The notes beneath the pieces were generated by a model, which was given only the letters and a program-made list of their open reading frames with translations, made no database searches and was not told where the DNA came from. A DNA stretch of 64,000 nt, taken from assembly GCA_017516315.1 (NCBI GenBank), contig JAFXDE010000024.1, positions 1-64,000 of the forward strand, given 5' to 3'. Made by a program: the position numbers and the translations under genes. The number at the start of each line of letters is the position of its first letter. Positions within the stretch are counted from its first letter, which is position 1. The DNA comes from Clostridia bacterium (GTDB lineage: Bacteria; Bacillota; Clostridia; Oscillospirales; Acutalibacteraceae). Positions 33,612 through 46,435 of the stretch are shown in pieces.

Positions 33612-36398
33612 ATGTCAGACAATAACAACCCTTCTGACCTTTATGATGAAGAATTTTTGAAAAAGAAGGAAGAATTTTACTCTAAAATAGAAGATTTCAG
33701 CTCACCGTCCTCAGAAATAGGAGAGGATGACGGAAGCTTTGAAGAGCTTATAGATGATTTCGCCGACAGCGACCTTATGTCAAAGCTCGGCTCTAAAAAG
33801 GATAAGAAATCGAAAAAGAATAAAAAGGACAAAAAGAAGAAAAAGGAAGAGGTAGTGGACACTCCCGAGCCTGAGTACGACATTTTTGACCTGGGCGAGG
33901 ATTTCCGCTTTACTGAGGAGAAAAAGCCTGAAAAGAAAAAGAAGGAAAAGAAGAAGCCTAAGACAGAGGAGAAGAAGGCTCCGCCTAAGCCGAGAGAGCC
34001 TCTTAAGCCCTTCGTTCCACATACTCCCGTTCCGGAGGTCAAGGCAGAGGTTTATGTAAAGGATGAAAGCCTTTATGAGGAGCAGAGCGTGGATATCGAT
34101 GAGCTTCTTAAAAATTTAGGTATTCCTACTGCCGAAGAAATCGCCGCTGAAGAGGCTGCTGAGGACAGCGCAGAGGATATCTCCTCCGACGGTGAAAAGG
34201 AAGTAAAGGTTTACACGGGTGACAGAGAGGATATGGAGGACATTTCCTCCGTCTCCGATGAAGCTCCCGATTTCGATGAGAAAGTGAAAGTCATCGGTGA
34301 GGACAAGAAAGAAGACGACCTTTCCGGAACGAGATTTTTCAGTACAGATGAGCTTAAGGAAGAGAAAAATGACACAGGTGCTACCCGTCATTTCGACCTT
34401 AAGGGTTATATTCAGTCGGCAGGAAAAGCAATCCGTGAGGATCAGAAAAAGACAGTAGCCTTTACTCAGCATTTCCGCTTCCTTAAAAATAAAGAGTCGG
34501 ACGAAACCATTCTCGAGTCTGCACCTACAGGCAAGGGTAAGGACAGTATGATGGATTCGGTCAGAGCTGACGAGGGCGAGGATATTTTCTCTGCCGTAGA
34601 AAAGGCACAGAAAAAGAAAAAGAGAACCCGCCTTAATACTACACAGAATTTTATTTCACTTAAGGATTATGACGAAAAGCTCACCCTTAAGCTGAAAAAG
34701 GAAAAGAGAAATCTTATTTTTGCGCTGGTCGCCTTTATAATAAGTGCTGTTCTCACAGTGCCCTTCTCAGCATACGGTCTGCAGGGCGCACATCACGGAC
34801 TTATCTATTCCGTAATTCATATTCTCCTTACTGCTCTTATCTGTGTTCTTGCGAGAAATGAGCTTACCTTAGGCTTTAATAATATACGATATCTGAGTCC
34901 CGACGAAAACTCCGTAACCTTTATCGTGGCTGTTTTCGTAATGCTCTTTAATCTTCTGACCGCCGTTCTCGGCACTTTAGGAGTAAACGGCGTAAAGCCT
35001 TATACTCTTTGCCTCGCTTTCGGCGTTCTGGTGCGCTTCGCAGGAAGCTATCTCGATGATCTTACGGCACGGAAGAGTGTAAAGGCCCTTTCCGAAAAGG
35101 GCGAATATGAGGGTATTCACTATATTTCGAATAAAAATGATGCCCTTTTAGTGGCTCACGGCTTAAGTGAAAAAAACGTTCCTACGGTTATTTACGGTGC
35201 AGAAAGCCGTGTTGACAGCGGCATAAGAGAGGACAAGGCTCCGAGAAAGGATGAGGAAAAATTCTATTCCTTTACTGCTATGGCTGTTCTTCTGGTAGGC
35301 TTTGTTTCGGGAATTATCCTTTTCTCGAGGAACAGAGATGCGGTTTCCTTTATTACTCCTCTCGTTTCTTCCGTCTGCTTCTGCCTTCCTGTAATGAACG
35401 AACTGGTGAGCAGTGTTATTTTCTGGTTCACGGCTTCACGCCTTTGTGAAAAGGGTGTGGCAATAAACGACATCGAATCTCTCGAGAGTCTCTCGCAGGC
35501 AAGGGCAGTTTCAGCCGATGCCGGAGAGCTTTTCACCTGCGAGGTTTCATCCTTCAGAAAAGTCAAGGGTTCTCTGATTTCTAAAAGTGATGCCGCTGTT
35601 TTTGCTGCTGCGGCTCTTAAGGCAGGCGGCTCTATGGCAGGCGATTGCTTCAAGGATTTTATCGATGCTCTCGGTATTTCACTTCCCGAGGCAAGTGACC
35701 TTCAGTACGAGGAAAAGCTGGGCTTCGCCTGTTGGGTGGCTGACAGAAGAGTTCTCGTCGGTAACAGACAGATGCTCACAGAGCATAGCATAGAAGCACC
35801 GACACAGGCTGAGGAAAAGGCCTATGCAGGTAAAAAGAATGTTATGTATGTAGCTGTGGAGGGACAGCTGGTGGCCTCCTTCCTTGTAAAATATAAGGTA
35901 GTGCCTTCCTTCAGAAAAATCGCAGCTGAATTCGAAAAGACGGGCTTTGTTCTTCTCGTAAGCAGCAAGGAGCCCTGCCTCGATGAAAACAAATGCGCAG
36001 AGAGACTTTCATTGGATGTGGTATCGGTAAAGGTGCTTTCGCAGAAGGCCTCCGAGGTGGTTTCCTCCTACAGAAAGGACAGCGAAAAGGGAAAGGCTAC
36101 GGCTCTCGTTTGCTTTAAGGAAAAATGCACTCTTACAGAGCTTGCCGTAAGTGCACACTCTCTTTACCGTACTGACCGTCTCGCTTCTAATCTTCTTCTC
36201 TCCGGGCAGGCAGTGGCATTAGTGCTGACCTTCCTTTCGGTCTTCCTTAATATGCCTGTATTCTTCAGTCCCGTTACTGTAATCCTTTTGCAGTCACTTT
36301 GGTCCCTCGGCTGTTATGCGGTAGTATCCGAGCAGTTCAGAAGGGAAGCAAAGAGAATAATTCTTAATCTTATTTCGAAAGTGAGAAAAAGCAAATGA
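33612..36398 (+). CDS. degenerate P-type-ATPase-like membrane protein with long charged N-terminus
   Basis: 928 residues. Residues 1-370 are highly charged and low complexity (Lys/Glu blocks, DEEF...). From about 375 there are two helix pairs, another pair near 555-600 and a last pair near 875-910. Between them lies a region resembling the cytoplasmic part of a P1B-type ATPase: SLESLSQARAVSADAGELFT stands where LExL...DKTGTLT would be (D636, then A-G-E), VLVGNRQML (about 714-722) matches the nucleotide-domain start, and VPSFRKIAAEFEKTGFVLLVSS replaces the segment leading to TGD. Phosphorylation and hinge motifs are lost, so it is probably a non-pumping pseudoenzyme. Its stop overlaps the ABC ATPase start (ATGA). 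Confidence 0.75.
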   Translation: MSDNNNPSDLYDEEFLKKKEEFYSKIEDFSSPSSEIGEDDGSFEELIDDFADSDLMSKLGSKKDKKSKKNKKDKKKKKEEVVDTPEPEYDIFDLGEDFRFTEEKKPEKKKKEKKKPKTEEKKAPPKPREPLKPFVPHTPVPEVKAEVYVKDESLYEEQSVDIDELLKNLGIPTAEEIAAEEAAEDSAEDISSDGEKEVKVYTGDREDMEDISSVSDEAPDFDEKVKVIGEDKKEDDLSGTRFFSTDELKEEKNDTGATRHFDLKGYIQSAGKAIREDQKKTVAFTQHFRFLKNKESDETILESAPTGKGKDSMMDSVRADEGEDIFSAVEKAQKKKKRTRLNTTQNFISLKDYDEKLTLKLKKEKRNLIFALVAFIISAVLTVPFSAYGLQGAHHGLIYSVIHILLTALICVLARNELTLGFNNIRYLSPDENSVTFIVAVFVMLFNLLTAVLGTLGVNGVKPYTLCLAFGVLVRFAGSYLDDLTARKSVKALSEKGEYEGIHYISNKNDALLVAHGLSEKNVPTVIYGAESRVDSGIREDKAPRKDEEKFYSFTAMAVLLVGFVSGIILFSRNRDAVSFITPLVSSVCFCLPVMNELVSSVIFWFTASRLCEKGVAINDIESLESLSQARAVSADAGELFTCEVSSFRKVKGSLISKSDAAVFAAAALKAGGSMAGDCFKDFIDALGISLPEASDLQYEEKLGFACWVADRRVLVGNRQMLTEHSIEAPTQAEEKAYAGKKNVMYVAVEGQLVASFLVKYKVVPSFRKIAAEFEKTGFVLLVSSKEPCLDENKCAERLSLDVVSVKVLSQKASEVVSSYRKDSEKGKATALVCFKEKCTLTELAVSAHSLYRTDRLASNLLLSGQAVALVLTFLSVFLNMPVFFSPVTVILLQSLWSLGCYAVVSEQFRREAKRIILNLISKVRKSK

Positions 36399-37082
36399 GT
36401 ATAATTCACGTTTCTTCACTTAAAAAATCCTACGGCAGAAAAACCGTTCTCGACGATATAAATTTTGAAATCGCGGAAGGCTCCGTGGTAGGACTCTTAG
36501 GTCCTAACGGCTGCGGTAAGACCACTCTTATAAAAATACTGACAGGACTTATCAAGGATCATTCGGGTACGGTAAGAATAGATAACGAGGAGCCGGGCGC
36601 CTATACGAAAAGCATCGTGGCTTACCTTCCCGACAAATCCTATCTTCCCGATTGGATGAGACCGAAGGATGCCATCGGTTATTTCAGCGATTTTTATGCC
36701 GATTTCGATAAGGAAAAGGCAGAAAAGATGGTGCGTGACTTCGGACTTGACGAAAAGCAACGCCTTAAGACTATGTCTAAGGGTCAGCAGGAAAAGCTTA
36801 ATCTTATCCTCGTTATGTGCCGCAGAGCGAAGCTTTATATTCTTGACGAGCCTCTGGGTGGTCTTGACCCGGCAGCGAGAAGCTTCGTTCTGGATCTGAT
36901 TCTCGATAACTATGCAAAGGATTCCACAGTTCTTATTTCTACCCATCTTATCGGTGATGTGGAGCGTATTTTTAATCGCGTGCTTATGATAAGCGGCGGA
37001 AAGCTTATCGTAAATTCCCATGTGGACGAAATCAGAGAAAAGGGAAAGAGCGTGGAAGAGGTATTCAAGGAGGTGTTCAGTT

Positions 37083-37093
<11 letters not shown>
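36395..37093 (+). CDS. ABC transporter ATP-binding protein
   Basis: 232 residues. Walker A GPNGCGKTT (36-44), signature MSKGQQEK, Walker B LYILDEPLGGLD, and the H-loop in ISTHLI. Sequence and size resemble the YtrB/GntR-associated or CcmA-like exporters of Firmicutes. Translation is coupled to the preceding pseudo-ATPase gene (4-base overlap) and the permease start overlaps its end by 11 bases, so the three products are likely made together. Confidence 0.93.
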
Positions 37094-40965
<3,872 letters not shown>

Positions 40966-40986
40966 AGAGAAAGGCGGAAGTTTAAA

Positions 40987-41127
40987 ATGAAAAAGAAGTC
41001 AGAGCCTATGGCGACCTTTATGGCATTTACTACTCTTTTAATCGTAGGTGCATCTGCCAAGCACTGTATGAAAAAATACACGGGCGGCGGAAGAAAGCAT
41101 CCTCTCAAGGTTATTTTCAGGAGATAA
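40987..41127 (+). CDS. 46-residue small ORF, membrane-type
   Basis: A short frame from the ATG at 40987 to the TAA at 41125-41127, between lacZ and the rRNA methyltransferase gene. It starts with a basic/acidic head, has one hydrophobic stretch (about residues 8-24) and a basic tail (GGGRKHPLKVIFRR). AAAGGCGG lies upstream. The next gene starts 3 bases after its stop and uses a ribosome site (AGGAG) lying inside it, which argues that the ORF is translated and coupled. No family recognised. Confidence 0.6.
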   Translation: MKKKSEPMATFMAFTTLLIVGASAKHCMKKYTGGGRKHPLKVIFRR

Positions 41128-41130
41128 ACG

Positions 41131-42303
41131 GTGAAAAATAATAAGACTACACAGAAAAGAGGCAAGGGCAACTCCTGTTCCTTCTACAAAAAATGCGGAG
41201 GCTGTCAGCTTCAGAATATGACTTATGAAGAGCAGCTGAGCTTTAAAATGGCGAAAACTATTAAACATCTCGGCCGCTTCGGTCATGTGGAAGAAATTAT
41301 CGGTATGGAAAAGCCTTATCACTACCGAAACAAGGTACAGGCGGCATTCGGATATTCTCGCGGCAGAATCATTTCCGGTGTCTATCAGTCCTCGAGCCAT
41401 AACATTGTTCCTGTAGAAAGCTGTATGATAGAGGATAAAAAGGCCGACGGGATTATAAGGGACATAAGACTTCTTCTCCCTAAATATAAGCTTACCTCCT
41501 ATAACGAGGATACGGGAAGAGGCTTTCTTCGTCATGTTCTCGTTAAAAGAGGCTTTGCTACAAATGAGATAATGGTAGTTCTCGTTACGGGTACAAATAT
41601 CTTCCCTAAGAAGGAGGATTTCGTCCGTGAGCTTTTGGAAAAGCACGGGGATATTACTACTGTTATCTGGAATATAAACAGCTCGAAGACAAGCCTTGTC
41701 TTAGGAGAAAAGGAGACGGTTCTTTACGGAAGGGGCTACATTACGGATATTCTCTGCGGTAAAAGATTCCGTATATCTGCCAAATCCTTTTATCAGATAA
41801 ATCCCGTACAGACTGAAAAGCTTTACGGAAAGGCGATAGAGTTCGCGAGGCTTACGGGCAGGGAAAGAATTTTTGACGCTTACTGCGGTATCGGAACTAT
41901 CGGTCTCGTAGCCTCGGATAAGGCTAAAGAGGTTATCGGAGTAGAGCTGAACAGCCAGGCGGTAAAGGACGCTAAAAATAACGCTAAGCTCAACGGCACG
42001 GAAAACATTTCCTTTTACTGCGACGATGCGGGCGACTTTATGGTGGCTATGGCTGAGGAAAGAGAAAGAGTCGATGTTCTCTTTATGGATCCGCCGCGCG
42101 CGGGAAGTGATGTGAAATTTCTGAAAAGTGCAGTAACTCTCGCTCCTAAAAGAATAGTTTATATTTCCTGTAATGTGGAAACTCAGGCAAGAGATCTTTC
42201 GTATCTTTGCAAAAACGGATACAGGGCAGAGATAATCCAGCCTGTGGATATGTTTCCGCATACAAACCATGTAGAATGTATCGTTTCGCTTTATAAAAAA
42301 TAA
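41131..42303 (+). CDS. 23S rRNA (uracil-5-)-methyltransferase, RumA/RlmD family
   Basis: 390 residues from GTG. N-terminal Fe-S cysteines in CSFYKKCGGCQLQ, SAM-binding FDAYCGIGTIGLVAS, the DPPRAG motif and the catalytic Cys in YISCNVETQARDL. It makes 5-methyluridine in 23S rRNA. The N-terminal TRAM domain of classical RumA is absent, as in many Firmicute RlmCD-like members. Translation is probably coupled to the 46-residue ORF upstream. Confidence 0.93.
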   Translation: MKNNKTTQKRGKGNSCSFYKKCGGCQLQNMTYEEQLSFKMAKTIKHLGRFGHVEEIIGMEKPYHYRNKVQAAFGYSRGRIISGVYQSSSHNIVPVESCMIEDKKADGIIRDIRLLLPKYKLTSYNEDTGRGFLRHVLVKRGFATNEIMVVLVTGTNIFPKKEDFVRELLEKHGDITTVIWNINSSKTSLVLGEKETVLYGRGYITDILCGKRFRISAKSFYQINPVQTEKLYGKAIEFARLTGRERIFDAYCGIGTIGLVASDKAKEVIGVELNSQAVKDAKNNAKLNGTENISFYCDDAGDFMVAMAEERERVDVLFMDPPRAGSDVKFLKSAVTLAPKRIVYISCNVETQARDLSYLCKNGYRAEIIQPVDMFPHTNHVECIVSLYKK

Positions 42304-42352
42304 ATATCGCATTTATGTTTATTAAACCAAAAGAAAAAGGAGAGACTAAATA

Positions 42353-42742
42353 ATGAAAATAGCAGTAACATACGAAAACGGACAGGTTTTTCAGCATTTC
42401 GGACACACAAGTCAGTTCAAAATCTACGAGGTAGAAAACGACACTGTCAAATCAGCCACGGTAGTTGACACCAACGGAAGCGGTCACGGCGCACTGTCGG
42501 GATTTCTCAAGGCTCAGGGCGTAGATGTGCTTATCTGCGGAGGTATCGGCGGCGGAGCGCAGGACGCTCTTACGGCAGCGGGAATTAAATTCTACGGCGG
42601 TGTAACGGGTGCTGCTGATATGGCGGCGGTCAGCTTCATAGCAGGCAGTCTCCGCTATAACCCCGACGCTAAATGTGACCACCATGACCACGAGCACGGC
42701 GAAGGTCATACCTGCGGTGAGCACGGCTGCCACAGTCATTAA
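42353..42742 (+). CDS. NifX/NifB-family Fe-Mo cofactor-type protein with His-rich tail
   Basis: 129 residues of the dinitrogenase iron-molybdenum cofactor biosynthesis family (Pfam PF02579): MKIAVTYENGQVFQHFGHTSQF, then LICGGIGGGAQDALTAAGI. In organisms lacking nitrogenase these proteins bind iron-sulfur clusters. The last 25 residues are a metal-binding-like tail rich in His and Cys (CDHHDHEHGEGHTCGEHGC). Stand-alone here between rRNA methyltransferase and pyk; no nif genes are nearby. AAGGAGAG precedes the ATG. Confidence 0.9.
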   Translation: MKIAVTYENGQVFQHFGHTSQFKIYEVENDTVKSATVVDTNGSGHGALSGFLKAQGVDVLICGGIGGGAQDALTAAGIKFYGGVTGAADMAAVSFIAGSLRYNPDAKCDHHDHEHGEGHTCGEHGCHSH

Positions 42743-42765
42743 TCATAGCAATAACGGAGGCAAAT

Positions 42766-44181
42766 ATGCGCAAAACCAAAATTGTCTGCACCATTGGTCC
42801 TGCCAGTGATACGGAAGAAATTATGACAGGCCTGTGTAAAGCAGGTATGAATGTGGCAAGACTGAACTTTTCTCACGGTACTCACGAGGAACAGCAGAGA
42901 AGAATAGACCTCATAAAAAAGGTGCGCTCTGATCTTAAGATGCCTATTGCCATTATGCTTGACACGAAAGGTCCGGAATACCGTATAAAAACTTTCGGAA
43001 AGGGCAGAATTACTCTTAAGGACGGAGACAGATTTACCTTTACCACTGAGGATATTATCGGTGACGAAAAAAGAGTTTCCGTAAGCTATCCCGAGCTTCC
43101 CGAGGAGCTTTCGGCGGGAGATACTATTCTTCTTAATAACGGCCTTCTCACCTTTGAGGTAAGAAATATATGCGGCTCTGAGATAGAGTGTGATGTCATA
43201 ACCGGCGGTGAGCTTTCTGACCGTAAGAGCATGAGCTTCCCCGGTAAGGTTATGAAGCAGGAGTATCTTTCCGAGCAGGACAAAAAGGATATCGCATTCG
43301 GTGTGAAAAACGGAGTGGATTTTATCGCTTGCTCCTTTGTATCGGAGAAAAAAGATCTTTTAGCCGTTCACGAATATCTTAAGGAGCTGGGCTGTGACAA
43401 TGTCGAGCTTATAGCTAAAATCGAAAATCAGTCCGGCTGCGATAACATCGAGGAGATATGTGAGGAATGTGACGGTATAATGATTGCGCGAGGTGATATG
43501 GGTGTAGAAATACCCTTTAAGATGCTTCCTGCCATTCAGAAAAGACTGATAACAAAATGCCGTCTTCTCGGAAAAAGAGTCATTACGGCTACGGAAATGC
43601 TCGAGTCAATGATTTCTAATCCGCGTCCTACCAGAGCAGAAATCTCCGATGTGGCAAATGCTGTATATGATAATACGAGCGCTATTATGCTTTCCGGTGA
43701 AACCGCTGCAGGCAAATATCCCATAGAGGCGGTTAAAACGATGGCTGAAATAGCTGAGACCACCGAAAGCAACATTAATTATAACAAGCGCTTCAATAAT
43801 TCTTCCTTTGAAATAAGAAATTCGGCTGATGCGGTTTCTCATTCCTCCTGCACTATGGCTATTGATCTCGGTGCCAAGGCGATAGTGGCCTGCTCTCTTT
43901 CGGGCCTTACCGCCCGTATGGTTTCACGCTTTCGCGCACCCGTTCCCGTTCTCGGTCTTACTACTGATGAAAGAACCTGGAGAAGACTTGCTCTTTCCTG
44001 GGGCGTTATACCTGCTATGTGTGAAAGATTTACTTCCACGGATGTTCTTTTCTATATTGCCAAAAAGATAGCCGAGGAACAGCTGAGTCTCGAAAAGGGT
44101 GATAAAATCGTTATCACAGGCGGCGATACCAGCGGCACATCGGGCAAGACAAGCCTCATCAAAATCGAAATCATAGAATAA
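42766..44181 (+). CDS. pyk: pyruvate kinase
   Basis: 471 residues. KIVCTIGPAS at the N-terminus, RLNFSHG, MLDTKGPEYR, the active-site signature IAKIENQSGCDNI with its catalytic Lys, GDMGVEI and ATEMLESM blocks. It converts PEP and ADP to pyruvate and ATP. The extra C-terminal PEP-utiliser domain found in some Bacillota is absent. Note EYR in the MLDTKGPE motif, where IR is more usual. Confidence 0.96.
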   Translation: MRKTKIVCTIGPASDTEEIMTGLCKAGMNVARLNFSHGTHEEQQRRIDLIKKVRSDLKMPIAIMLDTKGPEYRIKTFGKGRITLKDGDRFTFTTEDIIGDEKRVSVSYPELPEELSAGDTILLNNGLLTFEVRNICGSEIECDVITGGELSDRKSMSFPGKVMKQEYLSEQDKKDIAFGVKNGVDFIACSFVSEKKDLLAVHEYLKELGCDNVELIAKIENQSGCDNIEEICEECDGIMIARGDMGVEIPFKMLPAIQKRLITKCRLLGKRVITATEMLESMISNPRPTRAEISDVANAVYDNTSAIMLSGETAAGKYPIEAVKTMAEIAETTESNINYNKRFNNSSFEIRNSADAVSHSSCTMAIDLGAKAIVACSLSGLTARMVSRFRAPVPVLGLTTDERTWRRLALSWGVIPAMCERFTSTDVLFYIAKKIAEEQLSLEKGDKIVITGGDTSGTSGKTSLIKIEIIE

Positions 44182-44192
44182 CAGAGGTCTCA

Positions 44193-44492
44193 ATGAATAC
44201 ATTCGGTAAAATATATTCCGTAGTCAGAAAAATTCCTCAGGGAAAGGTAGCCTCCTACGGACAGGTGGCTCTGCTGGCGGGAAATCCGCGCTGGTCCAGA
44301 GTCGTAGGCTACGCCCTTCATTCCAATCCCTCTCCCGGTGAAATACCCTGTCACAGAGTAGTGTTTTCTGACGGCAGACTTTCCAAAGGCTTTGCCTTCG
44401 GAGGAGAGGATGTTCAAAGAGCCTTGCTTGAGGGCGAGGGTGTTACCTTCGATGCTGAGGGTAGGGTAGAGAGAAGCTGTTTTATTGAATAA
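44193..44492 (+). CDS. MGMT-domain protein (alkyltransferase-like, active-site Cys kept)
   Basis: 99 residues consisting only of the DNA-binding methyltransferase domain of Ada/MGMT: IPQGKVASYGQVA, the arginine-finger region PRWSRVVGYALHSNP and the active-site IPCHRVV. True alkyltransferase-like proteins have Trp instead of the Cys; here the Cys is present, so either it repairs O6-alkylguanine or flags it for excision. The N-terminal domain of full MGMT is missing. It starts 11 bases after pyk. Confidence 0.9.
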   Translation: MNTFGKIYSVVRKIPQGKVASYGQVALLAGNPRWSRVVGYALHSNPSPGEIPCHRVVFSDGRLSKGFAFGGEDVQRALLEGEGVTFDAEGRVERSCFIE

Positions 44493-44496
44493 GGAT

Positions 44497-44535
44497 AAAC
44501 CGCCCCATCGTGCTTTTCCGATGGGGCGGTTTTTA
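44497..44535. terminator. bidirectional intrinsic terminator
   Basis: AACCGCCCCATCG (44498-44510) pairs with CGATGGGGCGGTT (44519-44531), T run after. Between convergent genes. Confidence 0.92.
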
Positions 44536-44547
44536 TGCTTATGGCTG

Positions 44548-45999
44548 TTATGCCGTTTCACCGTCGCTTATGGCCTTTCTTTCCTCTAAATCAGCAGCGA
44601 TTTTTCCGAGAGTTTTGCTGTTGAGATTATAGAATAAAACGGGAACGATAGCTAAAATACAGGAGATAACGGTGGTGATAATCATAACATTGAAGATGGG
44701 GGTTCTTACGGCCTCGTCGAAAAGAACATTATAATCGTTATGAAGACCGTAGTAGCGGTAGAAGTAAGGAAGGATAAGGCCTGTTACGAGACCTGCAGCC
44801 GAAACCATCATACCGCCGAACTGGGTGATAAAGCCTTCGAGTCTCTGCCCGGTTTTCCATTGCTGATAGTCGAAGATATCTGCTGTCACTGAGGCACAGA
44901 TTACACCGTCGCCGCCGATGGCGAGGGTAGCCAGATAAAGGGAGCCGAGGAAAAGGACGGGATTCGAGGAGGTGAAGAGCATAAGAACGGAGAAGACGGC
45001 TCTTACTGTATTGAAGAGAATAAGACAGTTACGCTTGCCTATTTTTTTGGCGAGGACGGGTGCAAGCAGCATACCGGGAACGGAGGCTGTACCGATAACC
45101 GCATTCATAATACCGAGAACGGCATCGCTTTCGATAACATAAGAGCAGTACCAGACGAGAATGGAGCCTATGGCATATTTCATCGAGCCGAGAATGTTAT
45201 AAAGATAAAAGAGCCAGAAATATCTGTTTCCGTAAAGAGACTTTATACCCTCGGAAAATTTAACCTTGGCCACATAGTCCTTGGAAACGACTATTTTTTC
45301 TTTAGTTCCCTTAAAGGTCCAGACACTTAAGGCAATACCGATAACGGAGAAAATGGGGAAAAGGACTCTGTAGGCGGTGAAGCCTCTCATACCCCCTGCG
45401 AAAAGGCCGGCGAGAACGGGAAGAATGATATTTACTATAGAGGGGCCGAGAGAATAAACGAACTGACTTACGGAAAGAAGACCTGTTCTCTCATCACTGT
45501 CAGGAGTTAACACCTGTGCAAGAGAGGTGAAAGCCAGAGCATAGATTGACTGAAAAATCATAGCAAAGGTGTAGACGGTACAAAGAAGCACACATTTGAG
45601 AGTGTAATTGATACCGTTAGGTATGTAAGCCATAAGGCAGATAAGCACGGCCGCGGGAACGCCTGTCAGAATAAGATAAGGGCGGAATTTTCCGTATCGG
45701 GTGTTTGTATTGTCGATAAGCATACTGACGAAGGGTGTCTTTATCAGGTTAATTATGGTTACGAGAGTGGACATCCAGGCCAGATGAACCGGGTCTATTC
45801 CGTAGGCTGAGCCTAAAAGCAGACAGCTGGCCGTGAGGCCTACATAGCCGAAGATAGAGTTAATAGTATTTACACCGATACCACCGAAGGAATAGGCAGC
45901 AAACTCCTTATAGGAAATATGCTTGCCCTCGGGAGGAGAGTTCCAATGTGAGGGGATCTGTCTTATAAAAGCCTTGGCTTTTGAAACGGGATTACTCAT
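44548..45999 (-). CDS. GPH-family sugar:cation symporter (MFS)
   Basis: 483 residues from the ATG at 45999 (AAGGAG before it). About twelve hydrophobic segments; the family block DNTNTRYGKFRPYLILTGVP (about 85-105) matches the MelB-type D-x-x-x-x-R-x-G-K-x-R-P-x-L signature. GPH symporters import glycosides with Na+ or H+. No glycosidase is adjacent. An in-frame upstream extension from 46089 is rejected because it lacks a ribosome site. A second member of the family starts at 63259. Confidence 0.88.
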   Translation of the reverse strand: MSNPVSKAKAFIRQIPSHWNSPPEGKHISYKEFAAYSFGGIGVNTINSIFGYVGLTASCLLLGSAYGIDPVHLAWMSTLVTIINLIKTPFVSMLIDNTNTRYGKFRPYLILTGVPAAVLICLMAYIPNGINYTLKCVLLCTVYTFAMIFQSIYALAFTSLAQVLTPDSDERTGLLSVSQFVYSLGPSIVNIILPVLAGLFAGGMRGFTAYRVLFPIFSVIGIALSVWTFKGTKEKIVVSKDYVAKVKFSEGIKSLYGNRYFWLFYLYNILGSMKYAIGSILVWYCSYVIESDAVLGIMNAVIGTASVPGMLLAPVLAKKIGKRNCLILFNTVRAVFSVLMLFTSSNPVLFLGSLYLATLAIGGDGVICASVTADIFDYQQWKTGQRLEGFITQFGGMMVSAAGLVTGLILPYFYRYYGLHNDYNVLFDEAVRTPIFNVMIITTVISCILAIVPVLFYNLNSKTLGKIAADLEERKAISDGETA

Positions 46000-46080
46000 A
46001 GCTTTCTCCTTTTTAATAAATGTTGTTTCTATTTTAACAATTAAGAAGAATGATGTCAATAGCGGAAGCTTTGCAAAGCA

Positions 46081-46115
46081 AAAAACCATCTGAGCTTTAC
46101 ACTCGAGATGGTTTT
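46081..46115 (-). terminator. intrinsic terminator, minus strand
   Basis: Arms AAAACCATCT and AGATGGTTTT with an inner GAG/CTC pair; on the minus strand it is followed by a run of six Ts. It ends transcripts of the decayed transporter. Confidence 0.65.
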
Positions 46116-46154
46116 CTGCACCAATTTTATTATATTAAGTAAGCTGTCAGATAA

Positions 46155-46376
46155 TTATTTCCAGATAAGCCAAAGAAGGAGGTAGCCTGTGATAACTGCT
46201 GCCATGGTAAAGGGAACACCGCATTTCATAAAGGTGGTTGACTTAACCTCTTAGCCCTCCTTACGGAGTATACCGATACCTGGAAAAGAGAAAGTGCAAC
46301 CACAACCCATTTCATATTGGGCATTTTGGATATTGAGGATAGACTGTGGCTTGTAAAGTCTTTCTCCGAAACTATT
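46155..46376 (-). pseudogene. decayed C-terminal end of an ion/anion transporter
   Basis: Minus-strand coding remnants, about 70 codons. The last frame ends TTFMKCGVPFTMAAVITGYL... LWLIWK at a stop at 46155 and looks like the final helix of an IT-superfamily transporter (ArsB/SLC13/NhaC style). It contains an in-frame stop (after LRKEG) and must shift frame near 46285 to join the membrane-like MKWVVVALSLF segment upstream. No start or body remains. Confidence 0.5.
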
Positions 46377-46403
46377 GATTATTTTTTTGTTAAGAGTTAT
46401 ACT
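46375..46403 (+). promoter_or_regulatory. promoter of the PTS IIC-like operon
   Basis: TTGATT (46375-46380) and TATACT (46398-46403), 17-base spacer, 32 bases before the ATG. Confidence 0.6.
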
Positions 46404-46435
46404 AAAATGAGTCTATCCTGAAAGGGGACAGTAAA

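Noticed and set aside
33677..34042. Long minus-strand frames opposite the charged N-terminus of the pseudo-ATPase
   Set aside because: Ser/Phe- and Leu-rich translations are the expected mirror of Lys/Glu repeats; no ribosome site or homology.
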